A stretch of DNA of 64,000 nt from Hymenobacter swuensis DY53 (lineage in GTDB: Bacteria > Bacteroidota > Bacteroidia > Cytophagales > Hymenobacteraceae). Positions 1 to 7,477 of this stretch are shown piece by piece (position 1 is the stretch's first letter; each line of letters opens with the position of its first letter). Both the position numbers and the translations under genes were made by a program. The stretch spans positions 3,038,001 to 3,102,000 of the forward strand of contig NZ_CP007145.1 in the NCBI RefSeq assembly GCF_000576555.1, given 5' to 3'. The notes under the pieces are model-generated. The model saw only the letters and a list, made by a program, of their open reading frames with translations. It had not been told where the DNA came from and made no database searches.

Positions 1-43
1 GGAAGTGTTGCGTTAGTTTTAGTTAACCTGTCGAAACAAAACG

Positions 44-247
44 ATGCATGTATCTTCTCTCTTACTGAATGAAACCGCATCCCTCGACTATTTAATGAGA
101 GGAGTAGGTCTCTGTGCTTTCCTTATCGCAGGGATTAGCATCTGGCCTGCTGTGAAAGAGTCTGAAACGCCGAATAATGGCGGGACATTCAGAGTGGTAT
201 ACGCTCTTCTCTTTTTCCTATTCGGACTATTTTGCTTTAATGTATAG
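44..247 (+). CDS. hypothetical small membrane protein
   Basis: A 67-residue ORF that I do not recognise. It shows two hydrophobic stretches, about residues 18-34 (around GLCAFLIAGISIW) and 51-65 (around YALLFFLFGLFCF), separated by a short polar loop, so it would be a two-pass membrane protein if made. Codon use is more AT-rich than in neighbouring genes, which fits either an acquired small gene or chance. No clear ribosome-binding site or promoter is visible in the 43 nt available upstream. Its reality is uncertain. Confidence 0.38.
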   Translation: MHVSSLLLNETASLDYLMRGVGLCAFLIAGISIWPAVKESETPNNGGTFRVVYALLFFLFGLFCFNV

Positions 248-426
248 AGTACCAACCCCATGTGAAAGCAAACCTTTTCTGGAAATGATGTAGCGTGAGG
301 TCAGATGAGGAGTTTTATGTTTGGCCAGCCGCTCTGGTGGCGTCACTAGCGCCGTGTAGGCCCGTCGAACATTAAACTCACCATCTCACTATTTCCCCAT
401 CTCACCGCTTCGTTGTAGCTTTACGG

Positions 427-448
427 GCCGGACTTGCGCCGGCTTTTT
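427..448 (+). terminator. possible rho-independent terminator upstream of pdhB
   Basis: GCCGG and CCGGC form a short GC-rich stem with a 7-nt loop followed by a run of five T residues. It would end transcription coming from the left, possibly of the small ORF at 44-247. The rest of the 248-485 gap holds nothing I can interpret. Confidence 0.45.
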
Positions 449-485
449 GTTTCTGAACCGTCTTTTTTGACTTTCCTAACCGATT

Positions 486-1469
486 ATGCGGACCATCCAA
501 TTCCGGGAAGCCCTGCGTGAAGCCATGTCTGAGGAAATGCGTCGCGACGCGAGCGTATTTCTGATGGGCGAAGAAGTTGCCGAATACAACGGCGCCTACA
601 AAGTAAGCCAGGGCATGCTCGACGAATTCGGCCCGGAGCGCGTGATTGACACGCCCATTGCCGAGCTGGGTTTCGCCGGTATCGGCGTGGGAGCGGCCAT
701 CAACGGCCTTAAGCCCATCATCGAGTTCATGACCTTCAACTTCTCGTTGGTGGCCATCGACCAGGTGATTAACTCGGCCGCTAAAATCATGTCGATGTCG
801 GGTGGACAGTACACCTGCCCCATCGTGTTCCGCGGGCCGACCGGCAACGCCGGCATGCTGTCCTCGCAGCACTCCCAGAACTTTGAGAACTGGTTTGCCA
901 ACACGCCCGGCCTGAAAGTAGTGGTTCCTTCTACTCCCTATGACGCCAAAGGCCTACTGAAATCGGCTATCCGCGACGCCGATCCGGTGATTTTCATGGA
1001 GTCGGAGCTGATGTACGGCGACAAGGGCGAGGTGCCCGAGGAGGAGTACCTCATTCCGATTGGCAAAGCCAACGTAGTGCGCCCCGGTGAAAGCGTGACC
1101 CTCGTGAGCTTCGGCAAGATGATGAAAGTAGCCTTGGCTGCCGCCGACGAGCTGGCCAAGGAAGGCATCACCGCCGAAGTAATTGATCTGCGCTCCGTAC
1201 GTCCCATCGACTACGATACGCTCATCGAATCGGTGAAGAAAACCAACCGCATGGTGGTGGTAGAGGAAGCCTGGCCGCTGGCTAGCATCAGCTCGGAACT
1301 GGCCTACATGGTGCAGCGCCGCGCCTTCGACTTTCTCGATGCTCCCGTGCTGCGCATCACCTGCATGGACGTGCCCCTGCCATACGCTCCTACCCTCATC
1401 GAAGCCTCCCTGCCCAACGTGGAGCGCACCGTGAAGGCCGTGAAGGAAGTGCTGTACGTGAGCAAATAA
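486..1469 (+). CDS. pdhB: pyruvate dehydrogenase E1 component, beta subunit
   Basis: This is the beta chain of the E1 enzyme, which works with the alpha chain to decarboxylate pyruvate on thiamine diphosphate and acetylate the lipoyl group of E2. The 327-residue length is the family norm. The N-terminal transketolase-type pyrimidine-binding domain contains the conserved FLMGEEVAEYNGAYKVSQG and RVIDTPIAELGFAGIG stretches (residues about 25-65). The C-terminal transketolase domain follows with VTLVSFGKMMKVALAAADEL and the VVEEAWPLASISSEL segment. The gene stands alone here, with no alpha subunit or E2 adjacent, which is common in Bacteroidota. A GC-rich hairpin follows the stop codon. The ATG at 486 is the only start that gives the normal N-terminus. 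Confidence 0.95.
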   Translation: MRTIQFREALREAMSEEMRRDASVFLMGEEVAEYNGAYKVSQGMLDEFGPERVIDTPIAELGFAGIGVGAAINGLKPIIEFMTFNFSLVAIDQVINSAAKIMSMSGGQYTCPIVFRGPTGNAGMLSSQHSQNFENWFANTPGLKVVVPSTPYDAKGLLKSAIRDADPVIFMESELMYGDKGEVPEEEYLIPIGKANVVRPGESVTLVSFGKMMKVALAAADELAKEGITAEVIDLRSVRPIDYDTLIESVKKTNRMVVVEEAWPLASISSELAYMVQRRAFDFLDAPVLRITCMDVPLPYAPTLIEASLPNVERTVKAVKEVLYVSK

Positions 1470-1491
1470 GCAGGACCGATTTCCTGCATCT

Positions 1492-1535
1492 AACCGGCCC
1501 CGTTCCTGCTCAGGATCGGGGCCGGTTGGCTTTGG
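1492..1535 (+). terminator. hairpin after pdhB
   Basis: AACCGGCCCCG and CGGGGCCGGTT form a perfect 11-bp stem with a 14-nt loop, 22 nt after the pdhB stop. The T tract behind it is weak (GGCTTTGG), so it may be a terminator or an mRNA-stabilising hairpin. Confidence 0.6.
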
Positions 1536-1615
1536 GCACCAGCGGGCCGGATGGCCCACCGGCTCCCGAGCGGCTCATTTTGCGTATCTTTTGCCCCAAC
1601 CCACCCTGCCCGTTT

Positions 1616-2161
1616 ATGAATCACCGGCTGCATCTGCGCTTTGAACAACTGGAACACGCCACCACCCGCATGCTGGATGCCGTAGCAGCCTTGGGGCCTA
1701 AAGCCACCCAGTCGCCGGGCCCGGGGCAATGGTCGGCGGCGCAGGTGGTGCAGCATCTGGTGGTATCAGAAACGGGTATTGGACAATACATGGAGAAGAA
1801 GCTGCTACAGGCCGAATCACTGGAACACTCCGGTCTGGCAGCGTTTCTGAAGTCGCGGCTGCTGCGGGTAGCGCTGCGGCTGCCGTTCACGCGCTTCAAG
1901 GTACCCTCTTACTTGGAAAAGCTTACTCCGACGGAGGTGCCGCCACTGCCGGAGCTGCAAGCCGAGTGGGCGGCAGTACGCCGCCGGCTGGAGCGCCTGC
2001 TCAACGAGTACCCCGGCAACCTGTTGGGCCGCGCTATCTTCAAGCACCCGCGCTCCGGCATGCTCACCATTTACCAAACCCTGGATTTCATGCTTGACCA
2101 CGTATTGCACCACCAAAAACAAGTGGAGCGCATTGCCCAGAAAGTTAAAGAGCAGAAGTAA
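1616..2161 (+). CDS. DinB-family / DinB_2 metal-dependent protein
   Basis: A 181-residue protein of the DinB/YfiT-like four-helix bundle fold. The evidence is the N-terminal helix with HLRFEQLEHATTRML, the conserved PGQWSAAQVVQHLVVSE segment holding the first metal-ligand His, and the C-terminal DFMLDHVLHHQKQVERI with the paired His residues. Members of this fold often act as thiol-dependent transferases or have unknown roles, so the substrate is not assigned. I chose ATG 1616 rather than an upstream in-frame ATG at 1526, because the 30 extra residues are unlike the family and overlap the pdhB hairpin. A TATCTTTTG sequence resembling the Bacteroidota promoter box lies about 25 nt upstream of this start. 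Confidence 0.82.
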   Translation: MNHRLHLRFEQLEHATTRMLDAVAALGPKATQSPGPGQWSAAQVVQHLVVSETGIGQYMEKKLLQAESLEHSGLAAFLKSRLLRVALRLPFTRFKVPSYLEKLTPTEVPPLPELQAEWAAVRRRLERLLNEYPGNLLGRAIFKHPRSGMLTIYQTLDFMLDHVLHHQKQVERIAQKVKEQK

Positions 2162-2207
2162 AAGGGCAAAGCCCCGGCACATGATAGCGCCGAGGCTTTG
2201 CCTTTTT
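2161..2207. terminator. bidirectional terminator between DinB and thioesterase genes
   Basis: A long inverted repeat (GGCAAAGCC ... GGCTTTGCC, plus inner GGC/GCC) is flanked by A-rich sequence on the left and a T run on the right. It serves two convergent genes, one ending at 2161 and the other at 2234. Confidence 0.85.
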
Positions 2208-2233
2208 ACTTCTGCTCCGTGGGTTCTACTCGT

Positions 2234-2680
2234 TTACTTCTCCCGAATGATATCCTGATACGAAGCGTGGCGGGGCAGTTCGCGCATGAGGGCGGTAATT
2301 TCGATGGGCGGAATGGTGAGTTTACGGGCACGCAGATCCAACCAAGCTCCTTCTACGGTTACCGTAGCAGCCGGACGGCCATCGGGCTTGTAGAGGGTGT
2401 GGACGATGTTCCAGCGGGAACCGTCCTCGCTCAGGCCAGAGAGCTCACCCGTCACGCGCAGCTGCTCATTAATGTGCAGCTCTTTCAGAAAGCGTGTATC
2501 CTCGCGGAAAAGAATGGGGCCGATACCGGTCTTGGCGAAGAATGGCAGCGTGAACCCGTGTTCCGACAGGTATTCAATCCGGTGCTGGGCGGCGTAATCG
2601 GCGTAGGCGGAGTGGCGCATGTGGCCATTCGGGTCCATATCGGCCCAGCGCACGGTGTAGGTTCTCTCGTATGCAGACAT
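2234..2680 (-). CDS. acyl-CoA thioesterase, hotdog fold (4HBT family)
   Basis: A 148-residue single-domain hotdog protein. The N-terminus reads YTVRWADMDPNGHMRHSAYADY, with the RWxDxDxxGHxxxxxY pattern of the 4-hydroxybenzoyl-CoA thioesterase family and its catalytic Asp. A later RFLKEL.INEQLRVTGEL segment is the usual central strand region. It would hydrolyse an acyl-CoA in the cytoplasm; the physiological acyl group cannot be read from the sequence. Length is normal. A TAGTCTTTG box lies about 15 nt upstream of the ATG and could be its promoter. Confidence 0.88.
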   Translation of the reverse strand: MSAYERTYTVRWADMDPNGHMRHSAYADYAAQHRIEYLSEHGFTLPFFAKTGIGPILFREDTRFLKELHINEQLRVTGELSGLSEDGSRWNIVHTLYKPDGRPAATVTVEGAWLDLRARKLTIPPIEITALMRELPRHASYQDIIREK

Positions 2681-2740
2681 TGAAAATGCGGTTACAAAGA
2701 CTAAAAATCAGCCTAATACTGGCGAGTTGAGGATATGCGG

Positions 2741-3475
2741 CTACCGGAGCGTGAGGCGCACGAGATACTGCTGCTGATCATCTTCCTCCAGAAACTCCAC
2801 GGTATAACCGGCAGCTTCGGCGTAGTCCTGTAGCAGGGCGGGGTCAGTGAAAATCCAGTGAAAGGCTGCGCCGGTCTGGTGAGCGTACTGCATGGTGTAT
2901 TCCACCTCGCCATAATAAGGGCCGTTCAGGTCAAACACCAGCGCCCCATCTTCATCCTCGTAGAGGTAGCTGATGTCGGAGGAGGTGGCCAGCACCTGCC
3001 CGCCGGGGGCCAACAGGGTTTTGGCGTGTTCCAGAAAGCGCTCCAGCCCGGCCAGCGTGCCCGTCAGGCCCACTCCGTTCATGAGCATGAGCACCGTATC
3101 AAACTTTTCACCGGCAGCCAGGGCCGGATCGAAGATATCATGACAGGCCACTTCGCGCACTCCCCGCTCCTGCATCACTTCTACCGCTCCCGGCGAAATA
3201 TCCACGGCTTTTACCGTAAAGCCGCGCTGCTGCAGCTCCAGGGCATGGCAACCGGCTCCGGCTCCCAGATCGAGCACCCGGCCGCGGCATTCTTCCAGGG
3301 CGGTACGCTCCATTTCGGGCATTTCCCAGAGGGAGCGAAAAAAGTAGGCGGCGGGCAGCACTTCCTCGTCGGCTACGGAGCTGTGCACGGCCAGCGTGGC
3401 GCTCAGGTGGCCGCGCTGGTAGGCCAGCAACGCCTGGCCCAAGGCATCGGGCGCGGTAGAAACAGTATTCGGCAT
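2741..3475 (-). CDS. class I SAM-dependent methyltransferase
   Basis: A 244-residue Rossmann-fold methyltransferase. Motif I is VLDLGAGAGCHALELQQRG, followed by the acidic ribose-binding residue in VKAVDISPGAVEVM and the motif IV region FDTVLMLMNGVGL. The remaining strands (LLAPGGQVLATSSDI) are typical. The substrate is unknown. I start at ATG 3475 and not at 3565, because a TATCTTTG promoter box occupies 3480-3487 just before this ATG and the upstream extension has no family character. This leaves almost no 5' leader. Confidence 0.85.
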   Translation of the reverse strand: MPNTVSTAPDALGQALLAYQRGHLSATLAVHSSVADEEVLPAAYFFRSLWEMPEMERTALEECRGRVLDLGAGAGCHALELQQRGFTVKAVDISPGAVEVMQERGVREVACHDIFDPALAAGEKFDTVLMLMNGVGLTGTLAGLERFLEHAKTLLAPGGQVLATSSDISYLYEDEDGALVFDLNGPYYGEVEYTMQYAHQTGAAFHWIFTDPALLQDYAEAAGYTVEFLEEDDQQQYLVRLTLR

Positions 3476-3479
3476 GCCG

Positions 3480-3487
3480 CAAAGATA
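3480..3487 (-). promoter_or_regulatory. Bacteroidota -7 box (TATCTTTG) abutting the methyltransferase ATG
   Basis: Read on the minus strand this is a full match to the TAnnTTTG promoter box, ending 4 nt before the ATG. If used, transcription would begin at or next to the start codon. Confidence 0.6.
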
Positions 3488-3570
3488 ACGCCCCAAACGT
3501 GCCGGGCAGCCACTAACGCAACTTCCGGCCACCGGCAGCAGTTTACCCCTCAAGAATAACAACATCCTCT

Positions 3571-3738
3571 ATGCCCGTTCCCTCCCGCCTCGTGAAGGGC
3601 AATCTGCCCAGCAAAATCTGCCTGACCTGCGGCCGCCCTTTTGAATACCGCAAGAAGTGGCGCAACTGCTGGGACGAGGTGAAATACTGCGGTGAGAAAT
3701 GCCAGCGCAACAAGCCGAAGGCTGCTACAGAAAGATAA
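3571..3738 (+). CDS. DUF2256 zinc-ribbon-like small protein
   Basis: A 55-residue protein. It carries two Cys pairs: ICLTCGRPFEYRKKW and, after RNCWDEVKYC, GEKCQRNK. The whole central block matches the DUF2256 family in my memory (NLPxKxCxxCGRPFxWRKKWxxxWxxVKYCSxxC). Such proteins are probably small zinc-binding proteins; no function is established. It is divergently placed relative to the methyltransferase, 95 nt away. The ATG at 3571 gives the usual short basic N-terminus. Confidence 0.85.
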   Translation: MPVPSRLVKGNLPSKICLTCGRPFEYRKKWRNCWDEVKYCGEKCQRNKPKAATER

Positions 3739-3809
3739 GGTTTGCATCCTTCCATTAGGTTTCTGCGTTCTGAACAACATCTTTCCTGAACCTGCTACTC
3801 CCCTGCCTC

Positions 3810-4184
3810 ATGGCCAGCAACCTTGATTATCTCGCCCCCAACCTGCAACCGCTCGAAGAAAAGGTACAAGCCTATCTGAAGGCCGAAAAAGAGCTGACTC
3901 AGGCCGAAATTACCGCCACCACCCTCACGCACCCGGCTGCCAACGAGCCGGAAGCCTTTGAGCAGCGGCCTGCCACCGGCAGCTACCCCCAGCAGACCGA
4001 GGAAACTGCCAATGAGCTGCAGAACATCCGGGATGACCTGCAGCGGCTGCGCCAGGAAATCATTAACCTGCTGCCCGTACGCGACGAATGGATTAAGGTG
4101 AACCTGGGTTACGGACCCAGCCGGGTAGGAGCCTTCCGCACGGCTGCTCAGGCAGAAGAATATGAGCTACGGGTAGTTATCTAG
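3810..4184 (+). CDS. hypothetical protein, partly coiled coil
   Basis: I do not recognise this 124-residue protein. It is acidic and Glu/Gln/Ala-rich. Two helical, heptad-like stretches are seen at about residues 10-40 (LQPLEEKVQAYLKAEKEL) and 65-90 (ANELQNIRDDLQRLRQEIIN). The C-terminus is more globular (RDEWIKVNLGYGPSRVGAF). No signal peptide or membrane segment is visible, so it is probably cytoplasmic. A strong hairpin terminator follows the stop codon, which supports it being a transcribed unit. Confidence 0.7.
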   Translation: MASNLDYLAPNLQPLEEKVQAYLKAEKELTQAEITATTLTHPAANEPEAFEQRPATGSYPQQTEETANELQNIRDDLQRLRQEIINLLPVRDEWIKVNLGYGPSRVGAFRTAAQAEEYELRVVI

Positions 4185-4206
4185 TCTCCTTTCCCCGATG
4201 TAAAAA

Positions 4207-4239
4207 GAAAGCGGCGGCCTCCGGTGGGGCCGCCGCTTT
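4207..4239. terminator. bidirectional terminator
   Basis: AAAGCGGCGGCC and GGCCGCCGCTTT form a perfect 12-bp stem with an 8-nt loop, between convergent genes ending at 4184 and 4266. Confidence 0.85.
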
Positions 4240-4265
4240 GGTTGGAGGTATAGCCAAGTGCGCCG

Positions 4266-5969
4266 CTACCAGAACTTCACGTAGAGGGCCGAAATCAGCA
4301 GTAAGATTACTACGATGAGTACCAGTTGGCGCGGGGCCACCCGAAACATGCGGGCATCCAAAGTGAGGCCTTTGGGGTTGATGGCGGAACCAGCCAGGCT
4401 CAGGGCCACCATCAGCAGCACGGTAAAGAAGAACGACCAGCCCATGCAGATCAGAAACGGAATTTCATAGCCGCCTTTGCCGTTGGGGAAGGCCGTGTAC
4501 AGAAAGGTTTCATTGCCGAAAACGGCCGGCGCGTAGTTGTTGAAGAACACCGACAGGATAAAGCCCGACAGGATGCCGGCCACGGCAGCCGTACCCGTAG
4601 TGCGCTTCCAGAACATACCCAGCAGAAACACCGCCACGATACCGGGCGAAATAAAGCCCGTATACTTCTGAATGAACTGGAACCCACCTTCCCCACTGAT
4701 GCCCAGCAAATCCTTCCAAGTCAGCAGCACGGCCATAAACATAGCCGCGAAAATGGTGACACGGCCCACCCACACCAGCTTTTGTTCAGTAGCCTCCTTG
4801 TTGAGGTAGCGGTGGTAGATGTCGAGGGTGAAGATGGTGGAAATGGAGTTGGCTTTACCGGCCAAGGAGGCTACAATGGCCGCCGTAAGCGCCGCCAACG
4901 ACAAGCCTTTCAGACCGTTGGGTAGGAACGTCAGGATGGCGGAGTAGGCGTTATCGGGATTGAAGGCGCCCGTTGAGGCCATTTCAGCCTGTAACGAGCC
5001 GTTTTTGTGCAGCACGTAGGCCGCAATGCCGGGCAGCATCACAATCACCGGCATGATCAGCTTCAGGAAAGCGGCGAATAGGATGCCGGTGCGGGCCGTG
5101 GGTAAGTCGGCGCCGAGGGCGCGCTGGGTGATGTACTGGTTGCAGCCCCAGTAGTTCAGGTTGGCTACCCATTGGCCAGCCGCGTACATAGCCAGGCCGG
5201 GCAAAGCCAGGTATTTGTTGATGTAGGCTTGGTTGGAATCGGGCACGGGCTTCTCGAACATCATGTGAAAATGGTCGTTGGCGTCCGTCATCATGGCATT
5301 AAAGCCCGCCACTACGTCGTTACCAAGGCCAAACTTCTGGCTGACCAGCGTGAGAGCCAGGTAGCTGGTGGCCAGCCCCCCAATGAGCAGCACCGTTACC
5401 TGAATCACGTCGGTGTAGCCTACGACTTTCATACCGCCCAGCGTGATGATGAGGGCAAACACGGCCAGGGCTACCAGAATCAGGTGGAAACTCTCGCCGC
5501 CGCCAATCAGGTTGCTGATGGCCAGCGCGCCGAGGTAGAGAATGGCCGTGAGGTTGACCAGCACGTAGAGAAACAGCCAGAAAATACTCATTACCAGGCT
5601 CAGGGTGGAGTTGTAACGCTGCTCCAGAAACTGGGGCATCGTGTAAATCTTCTGGCGCAGGTAAATGGGCATGAAGAACACCGCCACCAGAATCAGTACA
5701 ATAGCGGCCACCCACTCGTAGGCGGCCACGGCCACGCCCACCGTAAAGCCGCTCCCGCTCATGCCGATGAACTGCTCGGCCGAAATATTGGAGGCAATCA
5801 TGCTGGCTCCAATGGCCCACCACGTCAGGGAGCCTTCAGCCAGAAAGTAATCTTTGGAATCAACCTGTGCTTTCTGTTTGCTGCGGTAGACATAAAAGCC
5901 ATAGGTCGATACAACCACCAAGTAAAACAGGAAAACCGCTAGGTCCAGCGTATTGAATGCGTTGCGCAT
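4266..5969 (-). CDS. SSS-family Na+/sugar symporter (SGLT-like)
   Basis: A 567-residue inner-membrane symporter with about 14 hydrophobic helices. Family marks include YFLAEGSLTWWAIGASMIAS near residue 42, GGMKVVGYTDVIQVTVLL in mid-protein and NYWGCNQYITQRALGA, which matches the SGLT/vSGLT-type sugar symporters rather than the proline or pantothenate branches. It would take up a monosaccharide released by the glycoside hydrolases, driven by sodium. It is the last gene of the susC-susD-GH43-GH43-mutarotase series on this strand, separated from the mutarotase gene by 165 nt containing a degenerate inverted repeat. The exact sugar (arabinose or galactose are the best guesses) is inference. Confidence 0.88.
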   Translation of the reverse strand: MRNAFNTLDLAVFLFYLVVVSTYGFYVYRSKQKAQVDSKDYFLAEGSLTWWAIGASMIASNISAEQFIGMSGSGFTVGVAVAAYEWVAAIVLILVAVFFMPIYLRQKIYTMPQFLEQRYNSTLSLVMSIFWLFLYVLVNLTAILYLGALAISNLIGGGESFHLILVALAVFALIITLGGMKVVGYTDVIQVTVLLIGGLATSYLALTLVSQKFGLGNDVVAGFNAMMTDANDHFHMMFEKPVPDSNQAYINKYLALPGLAMYAAGQWVANLNYWGCNQYITQRALGADLPTARTGILFAAFLKLIMPVIVMLPGIAAYVLHKNGSLQAEMASTGAFNPDNAYSAILTFLPNGLKGLSLAALTAAIVASLAGKANSISTIFTLDIYHRYLNKEATEQKLVWVGRVTIFAAMFMAVLLTWKDLLGISGEGGFQFIQKYTGFISPGIVAVFLLGMFWKRTTGTAAVAGILSGFILSVFFNNYAPAVFGNETFLYTAFPNGKGGYEIPFLICMGWSFFFTVLLMVALSLAGSAINPKGLTLDARMFRVAPRQLVLIVVILLLISALYVKFW

Positions 5970-6006
5970 GCGAAAAGAATCGGAAAGGGAAAAAGGGTAA
6001 GAAGGC

Positions 6007-6110
6007 TGTCACGCAGGGCCCGAGCGGAGCATCCTGCAGGCTGATGTTAGATTACTACTGCAACGTCAGCACGCAAGATTCCTCGGCATGCTCGGAGTGA
6101 CGTGCTGCCG
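6007..6110. repeat. degenerate long inverted repeat (GTCAT...CGGAATGAC family)
   Basis: This spacer contains the core AACGTCAGCACGCAAGATTC followed by CTCGGCATGCTCGGAGTGAC, and a left arm CTGTCACGCAGGGCCCGAGC. It is a decayed copy of the element seen clearly at 63533-63639. Confidence 0.6.
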
Positions 6111-6134
6111 ATAATCTGACGCCGCTACCACAGC

Positions 6135-7361
6135 TTATTTGCGGGTGTTGAAGCGGTATTCGGTGGTGGAGTGGAAGGTTTCACCGGGCTTCAGCTCTGT
6201 GCTCGGGAAGCTGGGCCGGTTAGGCGAATCGGGGAAGTGCTGGGTTTCCAGGCAGAGGCCGGCGTACTGGTTGTAGGTCACGGCGCCTTTCCCTTTCAGG
6301 TTGCCTTTCAGAAAGTTGGAGGAATAGAACTGTACACCAGGCTGGTCGGTGTACACGTCCATCACGCGGCCGGTGGTGGGCTCGTACACGGTGGCCGCCT
6401 TTTCCGGACTGCGGCGCTGCGTGTCGGCCAGCACCCAGTTGTGGTCGTAGCCACCGGGGGCCGCGCCGGGCACTTGCTTAATTCGCTCCCCGATGCGGTG
6501 GGGCTGGCGAAAATCCATGGGCGTGCCTTGCACCGGCTGCAGCACCCCGGTCGGAATCAGCGTGTTATCCACGGGCGTAAACCGGTCGGCGTTCAGCGTC
6601 AGCTCGTGGTCCAGGATGCCTTTGCCGGAGGCCACGTTCAGGTTGAAGTAGCTGTGGTTGGTGAGGTTGAGCACCGTGGGCTTGTCGGTGGTGGCCGTGT
6701 AGTCGAGGCGCAGCGCGTCGCCCTCGGTCAGGGTGTACACTACTTTTACCGTCAGCGTGCCGGGGTAGCCTTCCTCCCCGTCCTTGCTCTGGTAGGTGAG
6801 CGTGAGCGTCTGCCCCTCGGCCGAGGTGCCGGGCGCGGCCGTCCACAGCTTTTTGTCGAAACCTTCTTTGCCCCCGTGCAGGGTGTTGGGCGCGTTGTTG
6901 GTGGGGATGGAATACTGTTTACCGTCGAGGGTGAACTTGCCCTTGGCAATGCGGTTGCCGTAGCGCCCAATCAAGGCCCCAAAGTAGGGGCCTTCCTGCT
7001 TGTACACCGGGGCCAAGTAGCCCGCCAGGTCATCGAAACCCAGCACTACATCCCCCATCTTGCCATCCTTATCGGGCACGAGCAGGCTGGTGAGCGTGCC
7101 CCCGTAGGTCGTGATGGTGGCCTTTAGGCCGTGGGCGTTGGTGAGGGTGTAGAGTTGCACCTCGGTACCATCGGCCAGTTTGCCAAAGACGCTGGAAGTA
7201 GGCATGGTTGCGGAAGAAGACTGGGTGGAATCGGAAGAAGCGGCGGCAGATGTAGCACCAGTTTCGGCGGTAGTGGCCTTATCAGACTGCTGGCAGGCGG
7301 CCGTGAGCAACAGGCTGGCCAGCCCACTGGCCACCAAGCCCGCGCGGGAAGATGAAGTCAT
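6135..7361 (-). CDS. aldose 1-epimerase (mutarotase), lipoprotein
   Basis: A 408-residue galactose mutarotase that interconverts alpha and beta anomers of aldohexoses. It has a type II signal peptide ending LLLTAACQ (Cys about residue 23), then a Ser/Thr-rich linker, so it is anchored in the periplasm or on the surface. The GalM core shows YGNRIAKGKFTLDG and NTLHGGKEGFDKKLW, then the catalytic-His segment LTNHSYFNL, GYDHNWVL, and the catalytic-Glu segment GLCLETQHFPDSPN. Its place between GH43 lipoproteins and an SGLT-like symporter suggests it equilibrates released sugar before uptake. Confidence 0.93.
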   Translation of the reverse strand: MTSSSRAGLVASGLASLLLTAACQQSDKATTAETGATSAAASSDSTQSSSATMPTSSVFGKLADGTEVQLYTLTNAHGLKATITTYGGTLTSLLVPDKDGKMGDVVLGFDDLAGYLAPVYKQEGPYFGALIGRYGNRIAKGKFTLDGKQYSIPTNNAPNTLHGGKEGFDKKLWTAAPGTSAEGQTLTLTYQSKDGEEGYPGTLTVKVVYTLTEGDALRLDYTATTDKPTVLNLTNHSYFNLNVASGKGILDHELTLNADRFTPVDNTLIPTGVLQPVQGTPMDFRQPHRIGERIKQVPGAAPGGYDHNWVLADTQRRSPEKAATVYEPTTGRVMDVYTDQPGVQFYSSNFLKGNLKGKGAVTYNQYAGLCLETQHFPDSPNRPSFPSTELKPGETFHSTTEYRFNTRK

Positions 7362-7477
7362 ATTGGTTGTTAGTTAGTAGTTGTTGGTTGTCGGCAGCAA
7401 GCGGCCGGGCAAAGCGAAGAAGTTGGGGTGGTTCTTGACGATTGATCCAGCTTCCTCGCTTCGCCCGGCATGAGAGC

